Shown: positions 38,657-48,724, counted from the first letter of the stretch. The stretch: 64,000 bases of DNA from Cupriavidus sp. P-10 (GCF_003402535.2 NZ_AP025171.1:2542001-2606000); one strand, 5' to 3'. Notes: generated by a model not told the origin, from the sequence alone. A program made the numbers and translations.

Positions 38657-40609
38657 TCAGGCGGCCTGCGCCTCGGTGCGGAACACCGCCATCGCGTGCT
38701 GCATCTGCTGCGCCTGCGCCTGCAGCGACTGCGCCGCGGCGGCGGCCTCCTCCACCAGCGCGGCGTTCTGCTGCGTGACCTGATCCATCTGCGCCACCGC
38801 CTGGTTGACCTGGGCGATGCCTGTGCTCTGCTCGCGCGAGGCGTGGCTGATCTCGTCCATCATCGCCGTCACGCGCCGGATCGCGGCCACGGTGCTGTCC
38901 ATGCTGGCGGCAGCATCCACCGCCAGCGACGTGCCCGAGGCCACGCGCTGCGCCGACTGCGAGATCAGCGTGCCGATTTCCCTGGCCGCGCTGCCGGCGC
39001 GCTGCGCCAGCCCGCGCACCTCGGTCGCCACCACGGCAAAGCCGCGCCCGGCCTCGCCCGCGCGCGCCGCTTCCACCGCCGCGTTCAGCGCCAGGATATT
39101 GGTCTGGAAGGCAATGGCATCGATCACCGCGATGATGTCGACGATGCGGCGCGAATCGGCCTCGATGTCCTGCATGGTCTGCCGCATGCGCCCCACCGCG
39201 GCGCCGCCGGCCAGCGCGATGTCCGACGCCTCGCGCGCCAGCTCGCTGGCCTGCCCGGCGCTGCCCGCGTTCTGCTGCACGGTGGCGGTGAGCTGCTCCA
39301 TGCTGGCCGCGGTCTGCTCCAGCGACGAAGCCTGTTCCTCGGTGCGCCGCGACAGGTCGATATTGCCCTGCGCGATCTCGCCGGCGGCGGCCAGCACGTT
39401 GTGCGCGCCGGCCTTGGTATCGCCGATCAGCCCGCGCCAGCTATCCACCAGCGACAGCAGGTGGCGCTTGACCTCGCTGAACTCGTCGCGCCCGTGCACG
39501 GCCGTGTGCAGGCTCAGGTCGCCGGCGTTGATGCGTTCCACCATGTCGCCCACGGTACGCACGTCGCTGCGCATACCGCGGCTGAAGCCGGTGAACAGAT
39601 AGAAGGCAAGGGCCAGCGTGACCACGCCCAGCGCGGCCAGCAGCGCGAACTGGCGCTGCTGCGCCGCGATGCGTTGCGCCAGCATGGCGCCGGCGATCGC
39701 CGAAAACTCCTTGTTGGCGGCCAGCACGCCGTTGATTGCCGCGCTGGCCTCGTCGAAATAGCTCTTGGCGTCAATGCCGATGCCGCTGGCACCGAGCATG
39801 CGCACCTTGAGCGTGCGGTGGAAGTTGTCCATCGCGGCCAGCCGCTGCATGGCCGCGTCGACCTGCGGCTGGTAGGCCGGCGCGTTCTCGCGCACGCGCG
39901 CGGCATCGCGCCGGATGGCTTCCAGTCCATCCTGGATCTGCTCGGCCAGCGCGCCCAGGTCGGCCTGCTGCGCGGCATCGGCATAGCCGCCCTGCGCGAT
40001 GATGCCGGCGCCGCGTCCGCGCGCCAGCGCGCTCTGCTCAGCCAGCCGCGGCATCGGGCCAACCACCAGGCTGATCAGGTAATAGGCGCCGGCTTCGCCA
40101 TCGAGCGCCAGCTCGGAGCGGTCGGCCACGTCGCCGATGAACAGCTGCGTCTGCCTGACCAGCGCGCTGTGCCGCTCGAACAGCGGCCCCGGCGTCGTGT
40201 TCAGGCCGAGGCCGCGGACGTGCTGCCAGTCCTGCTCCAGCTTGCGCGCCGCGGTCTCCAGCGCAAAGCCGGGATTGTCTGCAGTGGCGCGCAGCAGTTC
40301 GGCGAGGTTGGCCGCGGCCTTGCCGTCGGCCGCGTCGAAAGTCGGACGGAAACCGGCGTTGCCGGCCAGCACGGTATTCGCGGCGCCGCGCCGCACCTGC
40401 GTCTCGCGCATGAAGTCGAGCGCATGGCCGACGATGACCAGGCCGCGCCGTTCGCTGTCGGTGGTGCGGATCGACTGCGCCGAGCCATGCAGCACGACAT
40501 ACATCGCGCCGCACAGCGGCACGAGGAACAGCACCGCGATCAGGGTCAGTTTCTGGTTGATGTTGAGGCGCGCCATCAGGCGCTCGGCAGGGCGGAAAAA
40601 GGCGGTCAT
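38657..40609 (-). CDS. Methyl-accepting chemotaxis protein
   Basis: This 650-residue chemoreceptor has one membrane helix at about 20-42, a long mostly helical periplasmic region to about 320, a second helix at about 322-342 and then a HAMP domain. The signalling hairpin tip is clear: [44 protein letters not shown]. The periplasmic part is rich in Ala, Arg and Gln and may be a nitrate/nitrite-type or four-helix sensor; the ligand cannot be stated. No CheR-docking pentapeptide is seen at the C-terminus. No other che genes are in the window, so it would signal through pathway proteins encoded elsewhere. Confidence 0.95.
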   Translation of the reverse strand: MTAFFRPAERLMARLNINQKLTLIAVLFLVPLCGAMYVVLHGSAQSIRTTDSERRGLVIVGHALDFMRETQVRRGAANTVLAGNAGFRPTFDAADGKAAANLAELLRATADNPGFALETAARKLEQDWQHVRGLGLNTTPGPLFERHSALVRQTQLFIGDVADRSELALDGEAGAYYLISLVVGPMPRLAEQSALARGRGAGIIAQGGYADAAQQADLGALAEQIQDGLEAIRRDAARVRENAPAYQPQVDAAMQRLAAMDNFHRTLKVRMLGASGIGIDAKSYFDEASAAINGVLAANKEFSAIAGAMLAQRIAAQQRQFALLAALGVVTLALAFYLFTGFSRGMRSDVRTVGDMVERINAGDLSLHTAVHGRDEFSEVKRHLLSLVDSWRGLIGDTKAGAHNVLAAAGEIAQGNIDLSRRTEEQASSLEQTAASMEQLTATVQQNAGSAGQASELAREASDIALAGGAAVGRMRQTMQDIEADSRRIVDIIAVIDAIAFQTNILALNAAVEAARAGEAGRGFAVVATEVRGLAQRAGSAAREIGTLISQSAQRVASGTSLAVDAAASMDSTVAAIRRVTAMMDEISHASREQSTGIAQVNQAVAQMDQVTQQNAALVEEAAAAAQSLQAQAQQMQHAMAVFRTEAQAA

Positions 40610-40846
40610 CGGCTCGGTGGGACTGGCAAAAAATGGACTGCAAGGGGTTGGCTGTCCCCCCGGCTATCGGCCACGTTTTCCACGCCTGAAGCAAGAAATC
40701 CGATCGTTTTGACGATGCGCAAACGGGGTGCAGGAAATGCCCTGCCGCGGGGCAAAATGCACGCACAGAGGGCAGGAAATTCGCGCTTGCACACGCAGCG
40801 ACCGCTATGCCGCCGGAGCCCTTCGCGAGGCCGCCCACTCGCGTTC

Positions 40847-41872
40847 TTATCGCTTCGCCGTTCCCGCTTTACCCGCCGACCGTGCCTGCGCCTGCCTGCG
40901 CCGCGCACGCGGCGGCTGCACGCCGGCCATGAATGGCACCGCTTCGCGCATGGCTTCGATGAACAACCTGAGCCGGGCCGGGTAGAAGCTCGCGCGGGGA
41001 TAGACCAGGTAGACCGGCAGCGGCTCGGCGTGCCAGTCGGGCAACAGGTGCAGCAGGTCGCCACGGGCAATGTCGTCGGCAAAGATCCACGCCGAGCCCA
41101 CGCCGACGCCAAGCCCCTGCAGCACAGCCGCGCGCAGCGCATAGAGGCTGTCGGTGCTCAGGCGCGGCCGGAACCGGAGTTCGCGGCTGGCGCCGCTGAC
41201 CGCGTGCGACAACGCCATCGCCTGGCGGTAGAAGGTGTGCAGTGCCAGCCAGGGCAGCGCCTCCAGGTCCTCGGGCTGGCGCGGCAGCCGCCGGCCCTCG
41301 AACAGCGCCGGCGCGGCGACGGCCACGCGCGGCACTTCGGCCAGCCTGACGGCGACCAGCCCGGGCTCGCGCACCTCGCCGACATGGATGGCGCAATCGA
41401 TAGCCTCGGCGATGAAATCCGGGGTGCGGTCATGCAGCAGCCATTCCACCGCGACCTGGTCGTGCCGGCGCATGTAGGCGGCCAGCGGGGGCACCATCAG
41501 GTCCTGGCCGAAGGCATGCGGCACCACCACGCGCAGCGTGCCTCCGGGTGCATGGCCGGCGCCGCGCAGGTCGGCCTCCAGCGTCGCCCAGTCGCCAACC
41601 AGCGCCTTGGCGCGCTCGTAGCAGCGCCCGCCGTCTTCAGTCAGCTTCATCGCATGCGTGGAGCGCTGCAGCAGGCGCACGCCCAGTTGCCGCTCCAGTG
41701 CCTGCAGGCGGCGGCTGACGGTGGGCTGGGTGGTCTGCAGCTGCGCGGCGGCTTGCGACAGGCTGCCCGCCTCGACGATGCGCACGAAGGTCTGCAGCAG
41801 CTCGATGCGGTCGGCGCCGGCCGGGGCCGCCTCACGGCTGCTGGCCTGCGCCTTGGTCGGCGATTTGGTCAT
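40847..41872 (-). CDS. LysR family transcriptional regulator
   Basis: This 341-residue regulator has the HTH LLQTFVRIVEAGSLSQAAAQLQTTQPTVSRRLQALERQLGVRLLQRS and a substrate-binding domain (GGTLRVVVPHAFGQDLMVPPLAAYMRR). The C-terminal 30 residues are basic and low in complexity (RARRRQAQARSAGKAG). The start at 41872 (MTKSPTK) is preferred to an upstream in-frame ATG. It is divergent from the MFS transporter across 134 bases and probably controls it. The inducer is unknown. Confidence 0.93.
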   Translation of the reverse strand: MTKSPTKAQASSREAAPAGADRIELLQTFVRIVEAGSLSQAAAQLQTTQPTVSRRLQALERQLGVRLLQRSTHAMKLTEDGGRCYERAKALVGDWATLEADLRGAGHAPGGTLRVVVPHAFGQDLMVPPLAAYMRRHDQVAVEWLLHDRTPDFIAEAIDCAIHVGEVREPGLVAVRLAEVPRVAVAAPALFEGRRLPRQPEDLEALPWLALHTFYRQAMALSHAVSGASRELRFRPRLSTDSLYALRAAVLQGLGVGVGSAWIFADDIARGDLLHLLPDWHAEPLPVYLVYPRASFYPARLRLFIEAMREAVPFMAGVQPPRARRRQAQARSAGKAGTAKR

Positions 41873-42006
41873 ACGCGCCTCGTATAGCCGTTGTTCACCG
41901 CACACCTCTACCAGAAAAGGCGGTGGCCGGACAACATTTGCATCTGTCGCGTCCATCGCGGATCCGCGCTATTTCCATCGACTCGCCAGATTCAGGAACA
42001 CCAACC

Positions 42007-43239
42007 ATGTCTTGCCTTTCCGCCTCGCCCGCCGCTGCCATCGCGGCGCCCTTGCCCGCGCCGGCGTTGCCGGCGCGCCTGGTATTGATGCTTGCCACCG
42101 CCGCGGGCCTCGCCGTCGCCTCGCTGTACTACAGCCAGCCCATGCTCGGCATCATGGCGCCCGACCTGCACGCCTCCGGCACGGCGGTCGGCGCCATCCC
42201 GACGTTGACGCAGCTTGGCTATGCGCTGGGCATCCTGCTGCTGGCCCCGCTCGGCGACCGCTTCGACCGCCGCCGCATCATCCTGGCCAAGTCGGCGGCG
42301 CTGGTGGCCGCCCTGCTGCTGGCCGGGCTGGCGCCCGGCATCGGCATGCTGCTGGCGGCGAGCCTGGCCATCGGCCTGTCCGCTACGCTGGCGCAGGACA
42401 TCGTGCCCGCCGCGGCGACGCTGGCGCCCGACGCGCAACGCGGCAAAGTGGTGGGCACGGTCATGACCGGGCTGCTGCTCGGCATCCTGCTGTCGCGCGT
42501 GGTCAGCGGCTTTGTCGCCGCGCATTTCGGCTGGCGCGGGATGTTCATCGCCGCGGCCGGCAGCATCGCCGCGATGGCGCTGGTGGCGCAGCGCGGCCTG
42601 CCGCGATTTGCACCGACCGCGGTGATGCCCTACCGCGCGCTGCTGGGCTCGCTGCTGACGCTGTGGCGCCGGCATGGCGAGCTGCGCCGCGCGGCGCTGG
42701 CGCAGGCGTTGCAGTCGGTCGGCTTCAGCGCGTTCTGGTCGACGCTGGCGGTGATGCTGCATGGCGCCCCGTTCCACCTTGGCAGCGAAGCTGCCGGAGC
42801 GTTCGGGCTGGCCGGTGCGGCGGGCGCGCTGGGCGCCCCCATCGCCGGCCGCATTGCCGACCGCCGCGGCCCGCAGGCGGTGACCCGGCTCGGCGCCGCG
42901 CTGGCCGCGCTGTCCTTTGCCGCCATGCTGCTGGCGCCATGGCTGTCGCCGCAGGCGCAGCTCGGCCTGCTGGTGGCGGCCGCCGTCGGCTTCGACCTGG
43001 GCGCGCAGGTGACGCTGGTCGCGCACCAGACCATCGTCTATGGCATCGACCCGGGCGCGCGCAGCCGGCTGAACGCGGTGCTGTTTGTCTGCATGTTTGC
43101 CGGCATGGCCGCCGGGGCGGCGCTCGGCAGCCTTGCACTGGCGCATGCCGGCTGGGCGGGCGTGGCCACGCTGGCCACGATCACGTCGCTGGCCGCGCTG
43201 GCGGTGCGGCTGCTGCCGTCCGGGCAGGGTGTTCGGTGA
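42007..43239 (+). CDS. MFS transporter
   Basis: This 410-residue protein has 12 predicted membrane helices. Motif A of the superfamily appears as LAPLGDRFDRRRIILAKSAAL near residue 80, and the first helix has ASLYYSQPMLGIMAPDL, a block typical of YnfM/arabinose-efflux-like drug:H+ antiporters (DHA1-type). It is therefore more likely an exporter than a nutrient importer. The ATG at 42007 comes after AACACCAACC; no strong site is seen. It is paired with the divergent LysR regulator and converges with the NarL-type kinase gene 12 bases later. Confidence 0.9.
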   Translation: MSCLSASPAAAIAAPLPAPALPARLVLMLATAAGLAVASLYYSQPMLGIMAPDLHASGTAVGAIPTLTQLGYALGILLLAPLGDRFDRRRIILAKSAALVAALLLAGLAPGIGMLLAASLAIGLSATLAQDIVPAAATLAPDAQRGKVVGTVMTGLLLGILLSRVVSGFVAAHFGWRGMFIAAAGSIAAMALVAQRGLPRFAPTAVMPYRALLGSLLTLWRRHGELRRAALAQALQSVGFSAFWSTLAVMLHGAPFHLGSEAAGAFGLAGAAGALGAPIAGRIADRRGPQAVTRLGAALAALSFAAMLLAPWLSPQAQLGLLVAAAVGFDLGAQVTLVAHQTIVYGIDPGARSRLNAVLFVCMFAGMAAGAALGSLALAHAGWAGVATLATITSLAALAVRLLPSGQGVR

Positions 43240-43251
43240 GCCGCGGCAGGA

Positions 43252-45168
43252 CTACGCCGCCGGTGCCAGCCCCTCCCCTTCCCCGCCGTCCTCCTCTTCC
43301 CCTGCCGGCGCCGCCAGCGGCACCTCGATCGTCAGCGTGGTCCGGCCCGGCACCGATCGCAGTTCCAGCCGCCCGCCGATGGCTGCCGCGCGCACCTGCA
43401 TATTGCGCAGCCCGCGCCCGCCGCGCGTGGCGTCGGCGTCGAAGCCGCGCCCGTCATCGGCCAGCGTGATGCGGATCACCTCCGGGTCGGCATGCGCCGC
43501 CAGCGTGATCGAACTAGCGCCAGCGTGTTGCAGCACGTTGGTAATGCCCTCGAGCAGCAGGTACTGCAGTTCCTGCACCTTGCGCGCGGTGAAGTGGGGC
43601 AGCACCGGCAGCCGCTCGACCTGCCAGTGGATGGCGATGCCGGCCTCTTCGATGCGCGGCCCCAGCCGGTAGCGCAGGTTGCCCAGCACCGCCGCGAGGT
43701 CGCCGCCGGTGTCCTGCATGGCATCGATGGAAAGCTTGAGCGAGTCCAGCGCCTGCCGCACCTGCCCGGCGATTTCCGCGCGGCTGGGCTTTCCGGATTC
43801 CAGCATCGACAGCGTGGTCACCAGCTGGCTGCCGAGGCCGTCGTGCATGTCGCGCAGGATGCGGCTGCGCTCGCGCAGCGCGGTCTGCTCGGCGGCGATC
43901 TTCTGCGCGCGCGCGAACACGGCGTGCAGCTCGGCCTCGCGCTGCGCCACGCGCTCGCTCAGCACCTGGTTGGCGCGCTGCAGGCTGCGCACCGCGCTGG
44001 TGTAGCGCTCCACCAGCATCCACGCCATGACCACGCTGAACGGCACCGAGACATAGCGGGTCATCGAGCGCACCCAGTAATAGTCGCCGGTCAGCCAGAC
44101 GCGCAGCCAGTCGCCCAGGAACAGCACCGCCGACACGCCCACGGTGGCCGCCAGCAGCCTGGCCTCGCGGCTCGGGTGCCGCAGCGCGGCCCATACCAGC
44201 GCAACCGCCACCGTCAGGATGATGCCGACCTTGGCCAGCCAGCTCAGCGGGAACACCAGCGGATGGCTCGACAACGCGGCCAGCGGCGCCAGCACCGGCA
44301 GCGCCAGCCACAGGTAGGCGTTGAGCGTGCGGTGGAGCCAGCGCCAGGGCACGCGGATCACCAGCAGGCAGAACTTGCCGATGGCGCCGAGGAAGACCTC
44401 GCGCGCTGCCGCGACGATATAGCCGCGCAGTTCCGGCGGCAGCGCCAGGTCGTCGACGAAATAGTCGAGCAACCGGATGCTCCAGGCGATCTCCGCCAGG
44501 CCGTACAGGCCGAACAGCGGGTCGCGCTGGCGCCACCAGATCAGCAGCGCGATGGTGCCGAGCACGGCGCTGAGCACCGCGACGATGAAGGGCCCGGCCA
44601 CGCGCACCAGGAACGCGTCCTGGTAGCGTGCGCGCACCGCCTTGGCCGGCCCCACCGTGACCGGCAGCAAACCCGCCCGTGAAAACGCGCGCGCCGCCAC
44701 CGTGATGCGCAGCGTGTTGCCGTGCTCGTGCAGCAGCTCCGGCGGCAAGGGCACGTAGTAAGGGCGCTTGGCCAGCGCGGACGAGGGCGCGGCCAGGCTG
44801 CCGCCCGTGGCCACCAGTATGCCGTTCAGGCGCACCTCGTAGCTGCCGCCGGCCCACGGCACGAACAGCCCCGCCGTTGCCGCCGCCGGCCAGCCGCGAT
44901 CGAAGCGCAGGTCGTACACCGCGGTGCCCGACTTGCCCGGCAACGCGCGGTCCCAGTAGTCGGGCAGCGTCAGCGGCTGCGCCGGCAACACGGTGCCGTC
45001 GCGCAGCGTGGCGCTGCGCACCGCCTGCGCCAGCTCTGCCAGCCCGTCGCCGGGGGCCGGCGCGGCGGGCGTGGCGCCGCGGGCCGGCGACGCGAGCCAC
45101 GCCAGTGCCAGCAGCACCGACAGCACGGCAACCAGGGTCCGGGTGAGTCGCAGCCAGGCTGGCGGCAT
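43252..45168 (-). CDS. NarL-type sensor histidine kinase with 7TM region
   Basis: This 638-residue kinase has a signal peptide (about 1-31) and a periplasmic jelly-roll-like domain (about 35-175, with PDYWDRALPGKSGTAVYDLRF and VPWAGGSYEVRLNGILVATGG). A multi-helix membrane region (about 185-385) follows, then a coiled coil (QRANQVLSERVAQREAELHAVFARA), a HisKA_3 domain with the phosphoacceptor His in ILRDMHDGLGSQLV, and a HATPase domain (ITNVLQHAG, ADDGRGFD, GRGLRNMQVRA). The layout matches 7TMR-DISM-type kinases. The C-terminus ends in a Glu/Gly-rich tail. It is the second gene of a pair with the LuxR-type regulator, 11 bases after it. Confidence 0.92.
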   Translation of the reverse strand: MPPAWLRLTRTLVAVLSVLLALAWLASPARGATPAAPAPGDGLAELAQAVRSATLRDGTVLPAQPLTLPDYWDRALPGKSGTAVYDLRFDRGWPAAATAGLFVPWAGGSYEVRLNGILVATGGSLAAPSSALAKRPYYVPLPPELLHEHGNTLRITVAARAFSRAGLLPVTVGPAKAVRARYQDAFLVRVAGPFIVAVLSAVLGTIALLIWWRQRDPLFGLYGLAEIAWSIRLLDYFVDDLALPPELRGYIVAAAREVFLGAIGKFCLLVIRVPWRWLHRTLNAYLWLALPVLAPLAALSSHPLVFPLSWLAKVGIILTVAVALVWAALRHPSREARLLAATVGVSAVLFLGDWLRVWLTGDYYWVRSMTRYVSVPFSVVMAWMLVERYTSAVRSLQRANQVLSERVAQREAELHAVFARAQKIAAEQTALRERSRILRDMHDGLGSQLVTTLSMLESGKPSRAEIAGQVRQALDSLKLSIDAMQDTGGDLAAVLGNLRYRLGPRIEEAGIAIHWQVERLPVLPHFTARKVQELQYLLLEGITNVLQHAGASSITLAAHADPEVIRITLADDGRGFDADATRGGRGLRNMQVRAAAIGGRLELRSVPGRTTLTIEVPLAAPAGEEEDGGEGEGLAPAA

Positions 45169-45179
45169 GGCGCGGGAAG

Positions 45180-45863
45180 CTACAGGGATTTGAGCAGGCC
45201 GAGCTTGGCGGCCTCGAACACGGCTTCGCCACGCGAGCGTACCGCCAGCTTGCCGTAGATGTTCTTGATGTGGGACTGCACGGTATGCACGCTCAGGCCG
45301 ACATAGCGCGCGGTCTCGGCATAGGTGTAGCCGCGCGAGATCAGGTCGAGGATCTCGCTCTCGCGCGCAGACAACGCCACGCTGCGCTGGGCGGCGTTGT
45401 CGCGGCCGGCGCCGTCGGTGGACTCGGCGGGCTCGCCGCGCAGGCGGTTGACCACCTGGCGCGCGATCAGCGGGCTCATCGGCGAGCCGCCGGCGCGCAG
45501 CTCGCCGATCGAAGCGGCGATGCGATCGGTAGTCTCGTCCTTGAGCAGGTAGCCGATGGCGCCGGCCTCGATGCTGGCCAGCACGTGCTGGTCATCGCCG
45601 AATACCGTGACCACCATGCATTCGCACGCGGGGTAGCGCTCGCGCGCCTGGCGTATCACGGCGATGCCGCTGCCATCAGGCAGGCCCAGGTCGCACAGCA
45701 ACACGTCGGGCTGGTGCCGCGCCAGCCAGGCCATCGCCTCGGCAACGCTGGCGGCGCAGCCGGCCACGATGGTAGCTGGCGCATGCATTTCGACGGCCTG
45801 CACCAGGCGGCTTTGCGCCGCCGGGTCATCCTCGACGATCAGGACTCTTGTTGTGCTTGTCAT
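45180..45863 (-). CDS. NarL/FixJ-type response regulator
   Basis: This 227-residue regulator has a receiver domain with Asp58 (DVLLCDLGLPDGSG), the VTVFGDDQHVLASIEAGAIGYLLKD block, and a LuxR-type HTH (LSARESEILDLISRGYTYAETARYVGLSVHTVQSHIKNIYGKL). The start at 45863 (MTSTTRVLIVEDD) is chosen because the upstream in-frame extension is not conserved-looking. It forms an operon with the 7TM kinase. It is not adjacent to nar, so a nitrate role should not be assumed from the family name. Confidence 0.94.
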   Translation of the reverse strand: MTSTTRVLIVEDDPAAQSRLVQAVEMHAPATIVAGCAASVAEAMAWLARHQPDVLLCDLGLPDGSGIAVIRQARERYPACECMVVTVFGDDQHVLASIEAGAIGYLLKDETTDRIAASIGELRAGGSPMSPLIARQVVNRLRGEPAESTDGAGRDNAAQRSVALSARESEILDLISRGYTYAETARYVGLSVHTVQSHIKNIYGKLAVRSRGEAVFEAAKLGLLKSL

Positions 45864-46571
45864 GCCAGTGTGTTCAGGCCGGGCCTTGCGCCGCCGCGAC
45901 GGGTTGCCGGCGGATTCTGACATATCCACCGGGTCGCGCGCGTGGCACGTGCCGGATTTCAGGGTAAACACAAGCGCCGCCGCGGCGCGCCTGCACCAGC
46001 CCTACCCATCGCACAGTGGCCTGTACTTGCCCATCCCATGTTTTAGGGAGGCGCCGCCGCGCACGCGCTCCTATCATCGCCACAAACGAGCCCGGCGGGC
46101 GTCCTGGCAAGGGGCGCGAACGCACGCGGCAGACAACGCGAAACACGGGGAGCCGCTCGCGCGGACGCAGGGGCCAAAGCAGCCAACGCACGCGCAACGG
46201 AGTTGCAGGGAAGGCAGAGGGGGGGAGCCCGCGGGCGCCATCCCGGCAGGCGCGGCGGCTTGCCGGGATGGCCGGCTGCGGGCTGGGGCCGCGAGCGTGC
46301 CAATGCCGCGCTGCGCAACCAGTTGCCGTCACTGCGGTTTCGGTCGTTGGCCCGCGGCCTCCCGCTGTGGACGCTCCGCCATTTTTCCCATTTCGCACCC
46401 TGCATCCCTTACAAGGTCTGCAAGGCTTGCACGGCCTGCGGCGTCATCGGCGCCACAGGCGGGCGGCTGCCGCACGGTACGAATCTTGCCGTTCCTGATA
46501 ACCCGCCAGCGGATCGAGGGCGCAATTGTGCCCGCCCGCGTACGGCGCCATTCACATATCAGGAAACCAGC
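45864..46571. other. Long non-coding region before the BON-domain gene
   Basis: No convincing gene is seen over about 700 bases. Open frames here have no recognisable domain and only composition-driven residues. The segment holds a 15-bp hairpin with a six-base loop (46237-46251 pairs with 46258-46272) and a TGCAAG-G-CTTGCA palindrome near 46428. It may contain the promoter and a long leader of the BON-domain gene, whose AGGAAACCAGC site precedes the ATG. Confidence 0.5.
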
Positions 46572-47801
46572 ATGAGTGACTACTACGACGAACGCCAACG
46601 CCGCCAGGCGTCGGACGACGACGACTGGCAACCGGAATCCGAACGTGACCGCTGGCAGACGCAGCGCCGTCGCCAGCAACTGACACCGGGGCAGACCAGC
46701 TACGGTGGCCCGGCACGCCGCGCAAGCGGCTACAGTGACGAGTACGGCGCCGGCCGCTACCCAGAGCGGCCCACCCAGGGTGACTATGGCGGCCGCGGCG
46801 ACTCCAGCGGTGACTTCGGCGGCGGCTACAGCCGCGGTTCTGGCGGCGATTACGGCGGCGGCGGCGGCGGCGGCGGTTACAGCGGCGACGACCGCAGCCG
46901 TGACCAGGAGCGCTATCGCAGCGCACAGCGGGGTGCCCAGGACTACCAAGGCCAGCAAGGCTACCAGGGCGATGAACGAAGCCGGTATCAGCAGCGCAAC
47001 GAGCGCAACGAGCGCGGCCAGCGAGACGAGCGCGACCAGCGCAACCAGCGCTATGGCCGCCGCGCCGGCAGCAGCCTGCGCTATGGCCTGAACGGCGGCT
47101 ATGGCTGGGAACGCGCTGGCGAATGGCGCAATCCGCAAGCCTGGCAGCGCGATGACGACTACGCCGAGCGCCAGTGGCGCGAAAGCGCCGACCGCGCCCG
47201 TGACCCCTATGAGTCGGCCGGCGAGCGCGACCGCGACACCTACTTCAGCGACCTGCGCAGCGACACCCGCTACTGGACCGAGGGCCGCGACGAGCGCGAG
47301 GACGAACAGCGGTACGGCCAGCGCTACAGCCGCGAGGCGGCACGCCAGCGTGGCTGGGAAACCGATGACCGGGAAGGCTATCGCGACGATGGCCGTGAAG
47401 ACCATGGCGTGCTCTATAACCTCGGCCGCCGCATCGGCGAAGCGGTCGGCGACCTGTTCGGCACGGACCACCGCGAGCACCAGGCCGGCCCGCGCGGCTA
47501 CCAGCGCAGCGACGACCGCATCCGCGACCAGATCTGCGAGCGGCTCAGCTATGCGCGCGGCGTAGACGTCAGCGATGTCAGCGTCGACGTCAGCGACGGC
47601 GTGGTATCGCTGACCGGAACGGTGCGCGAACGCGGGCAGAAGTACTATATCGAAGACCTGGCCGATGGCACCTACGGCGTGAAGGAGGTCAACAACGACA
47701 TCCGGGTGCGCCGCGAGGGCCAGGGCAGCGGCGGCGATAGCACCGGCAGCACCGGCAGCACCAGCGCCGCTGCCGCGACCGGCAGCACGTGGCGCGCGTA
47801 G
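46572..47801 (+). CDS. BON-domain protein with Arg/Asp/Gly-rich N-terminal region
   Basis: This 409-residue protein is highly charged and has no signal peptide. Residues 1-300 are low in complexity: a Gly-rich tract (GGDYGGGGGGGGYSGDD) and arrays of Arg, Asp, Glu, Gln and Tyr (RYQQRNERNERGQRDERDQR). Near 255-290 a short motif (GVLYNLGRRIGEAVGDLFG) may pack on a membrane or partner. The C-terminal BON domain spans about 315-380 (DDRIRDQICERLSYARGVDVSDVSVDVSDGVVSLTGTVRERGQKYYIEDLADGTYGVKEVNNDIRV). BON domains bind lipids or other envelope ligands. Proteins of this kind (SWFGD/BON group) are linked to stress responses, but the exact function is unknown. Confidence 0.82.
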   Translation: MSDYYDERQRRQASDDDDWQPESERDRWQTQRRRQQLTPGQTSYGGPARRASGYSDEYGAGRYPERPTQGDYGGRGDSSGDFGGGYSRGSGGDYGGGGGGGGYSGDDRSRDQERYRSAQRGAQDYQGQQGYQGDERSRYQQRNERNERGQRDERDQRNQRYGRRAGSSLRYGLNGGYGWERAGEWRNPQAWQRDDDYAERQWRESADRARDPYESAGERDRDTYFSDLRSDTRYWTEGRDEREDEQRYGQRYSREAARQRGWETDDREGYRDDGREDHGVLYNLGRRIGEAVGDLFGTDHREHQAGPRGYQRSDDRIRDQICERLSYARGVDVSDVSVDVSDGVVSLTGTVRERGQKYYIEDLADGTYGVKEVNNDIRVRREGQGSGGDSTGSTGSTSAAAATGSTWRA

Positions 47802-47865
47802 GTAGCCTCGCAAGTCGCCCCTGCAGCAGCGCACCGGCGTAGCGCCGTTGCGCGCAGCAGATGTT

Positions 47866-47889
47866 CCGGCCGGCACTTGTGCCGGCCGG
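47866..47889. terminator. Terminator-like hairpin between BON gene and xthA
   Basis: CCGGCCGGCAC (47866-47876) is exactly complementary to GTGCCGGCCGG (47879-47889) around TT. It lies 64 bases after the BON-gene stop and 25 bases before xthA. There is no T-run, so termination may be Rho-dependent or partial. Confidence 0.45.
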
Positions 47890-47914
47890 CCTCGTTACCG
47901 ATCGGCCAGCTGCC

Positions 47915-48724
47915 ATGCCCGCCATCAAGATCGCCACGTTCAACATCAACGGCATCCGCAGCCGGATCGGCGCGCTTTGCCACTGGCTGGAGCGCGAGGC
48001 GCCCGACGTGGCCTGCCTGCAGGAACTGAAGACCGCCGACGAGAGCTTTCCCGCGCGCGAACTGCGCGAAGCCGGCTACGGCGCCATCTGGCACGGCCAG
48101 AAGTCATGGAACGGCGTTGCCATCCTGGCACGCGGCACCGACCCGGTGGAAGTGCGCCGCGGCCTGCCCGGCGATCCCGACGACAGCCACAGCCGCTACC
48201 TGGAGGCCGCCGTGCACGGGATCCTGGTCGGCTGCCTTTACCTGCCCAACGGCAATCCCCAGCCCGGCCCCAAATTCGACTACAAGCTGGCATGGTTCGA
48301 GCGGCTGATCGCACATGCGCAGACGCTGTTCGACAGCGGCCACCCGGTGGTGCTGGCGGGCGACTACAACGTCGTTCCCACCGACGAAGACATCTACAAC
48401 CCGCGCTCGTGGCGCAAGGACGCGCTGCTGCAGCCGGCAAGCCGCGACGCCTACGCACGCCTGCTGGCGCAAGGCTGGACCGACGCGCTGCGCGAGCACT
48501 ATGGCGACGAACGCATCTACACCTTCTGGGACTACTTCCGCCAGCACTGGCAGACCAACTCGGGCCTGCGCATCGACCACCTGCTGCTGAGCCCCGACCT
48601 GTCCCCGCGGCTGCGCGATGCCGGCGTCGACCGCTGGGTGCGCGGCGAAGACCATCCCAGCGATCACGCCCCCGCCTGGGTGGTGCTGAACCGGCCCGCC
48701 GCCCGGCGCAAGCGAGCGGCGTAA
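47915..48724 (+). CDS. xthA: Exodeoxyribonuclease III
   Basis: This 269-residue Mg2+-dependent enzyme of the exonuclease-endonuclease-phosphatase fold cuts at abasic sites and trims 3' ends in base-excision repair. The catalytic blocks are visible: IATFNINGIRSR, CLQELKT (metal-binding Glu), GDYNVVPTDEDIYNP, RIDHLLLSP and the C-terminal DHPSDHAPAW. Length matches the family. The ATG at 47915 (MPAIKIATFNING) is preferred over an upstream ATG that would extend into the hairpin. It is convergent with the broken LysR gene. Confidence 0.96.
   Translation: MPAIKIATFNINGIRSRIGALCHWLEREAPDVACLQELKTADESFPARELREAGYGAIWHGQKSWNGVAILARGTDPVEVRRGLPGDPDDSHSRYLEAAVHGILVGCLYLPNGNPQPGPKFDYKLAWFERLIAHAQTLFDSGHPVVLAGDYNVVPTDEDIYNPRSWRKDALLQPASRDAYARLLAQGWTDALREHYGDERIYTFWDYFRQHWQTNSGLRIDHLLLSPDLSPRLRDAGVDRWVRGEDHPSDHAPAWVVLNRPAARRKRAA

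Noticed and set aside
38696..41887. A 1063-codon frame antisense to the chemoreceptor and a LysR gene
   Set aside because: Both opposite genes are clear from domain motifs. The frame is composition-driven and crosses their intergenic gap without any signal.
43252..45863. NarXL-type nitrate sensing for the nar operon
   Set aside because: The pair is of the NarL structural class only. It is 40 kb from nar and the kinase has a 7TM/jelly-roll sensor, not the NarX four-helix nitrate domain.
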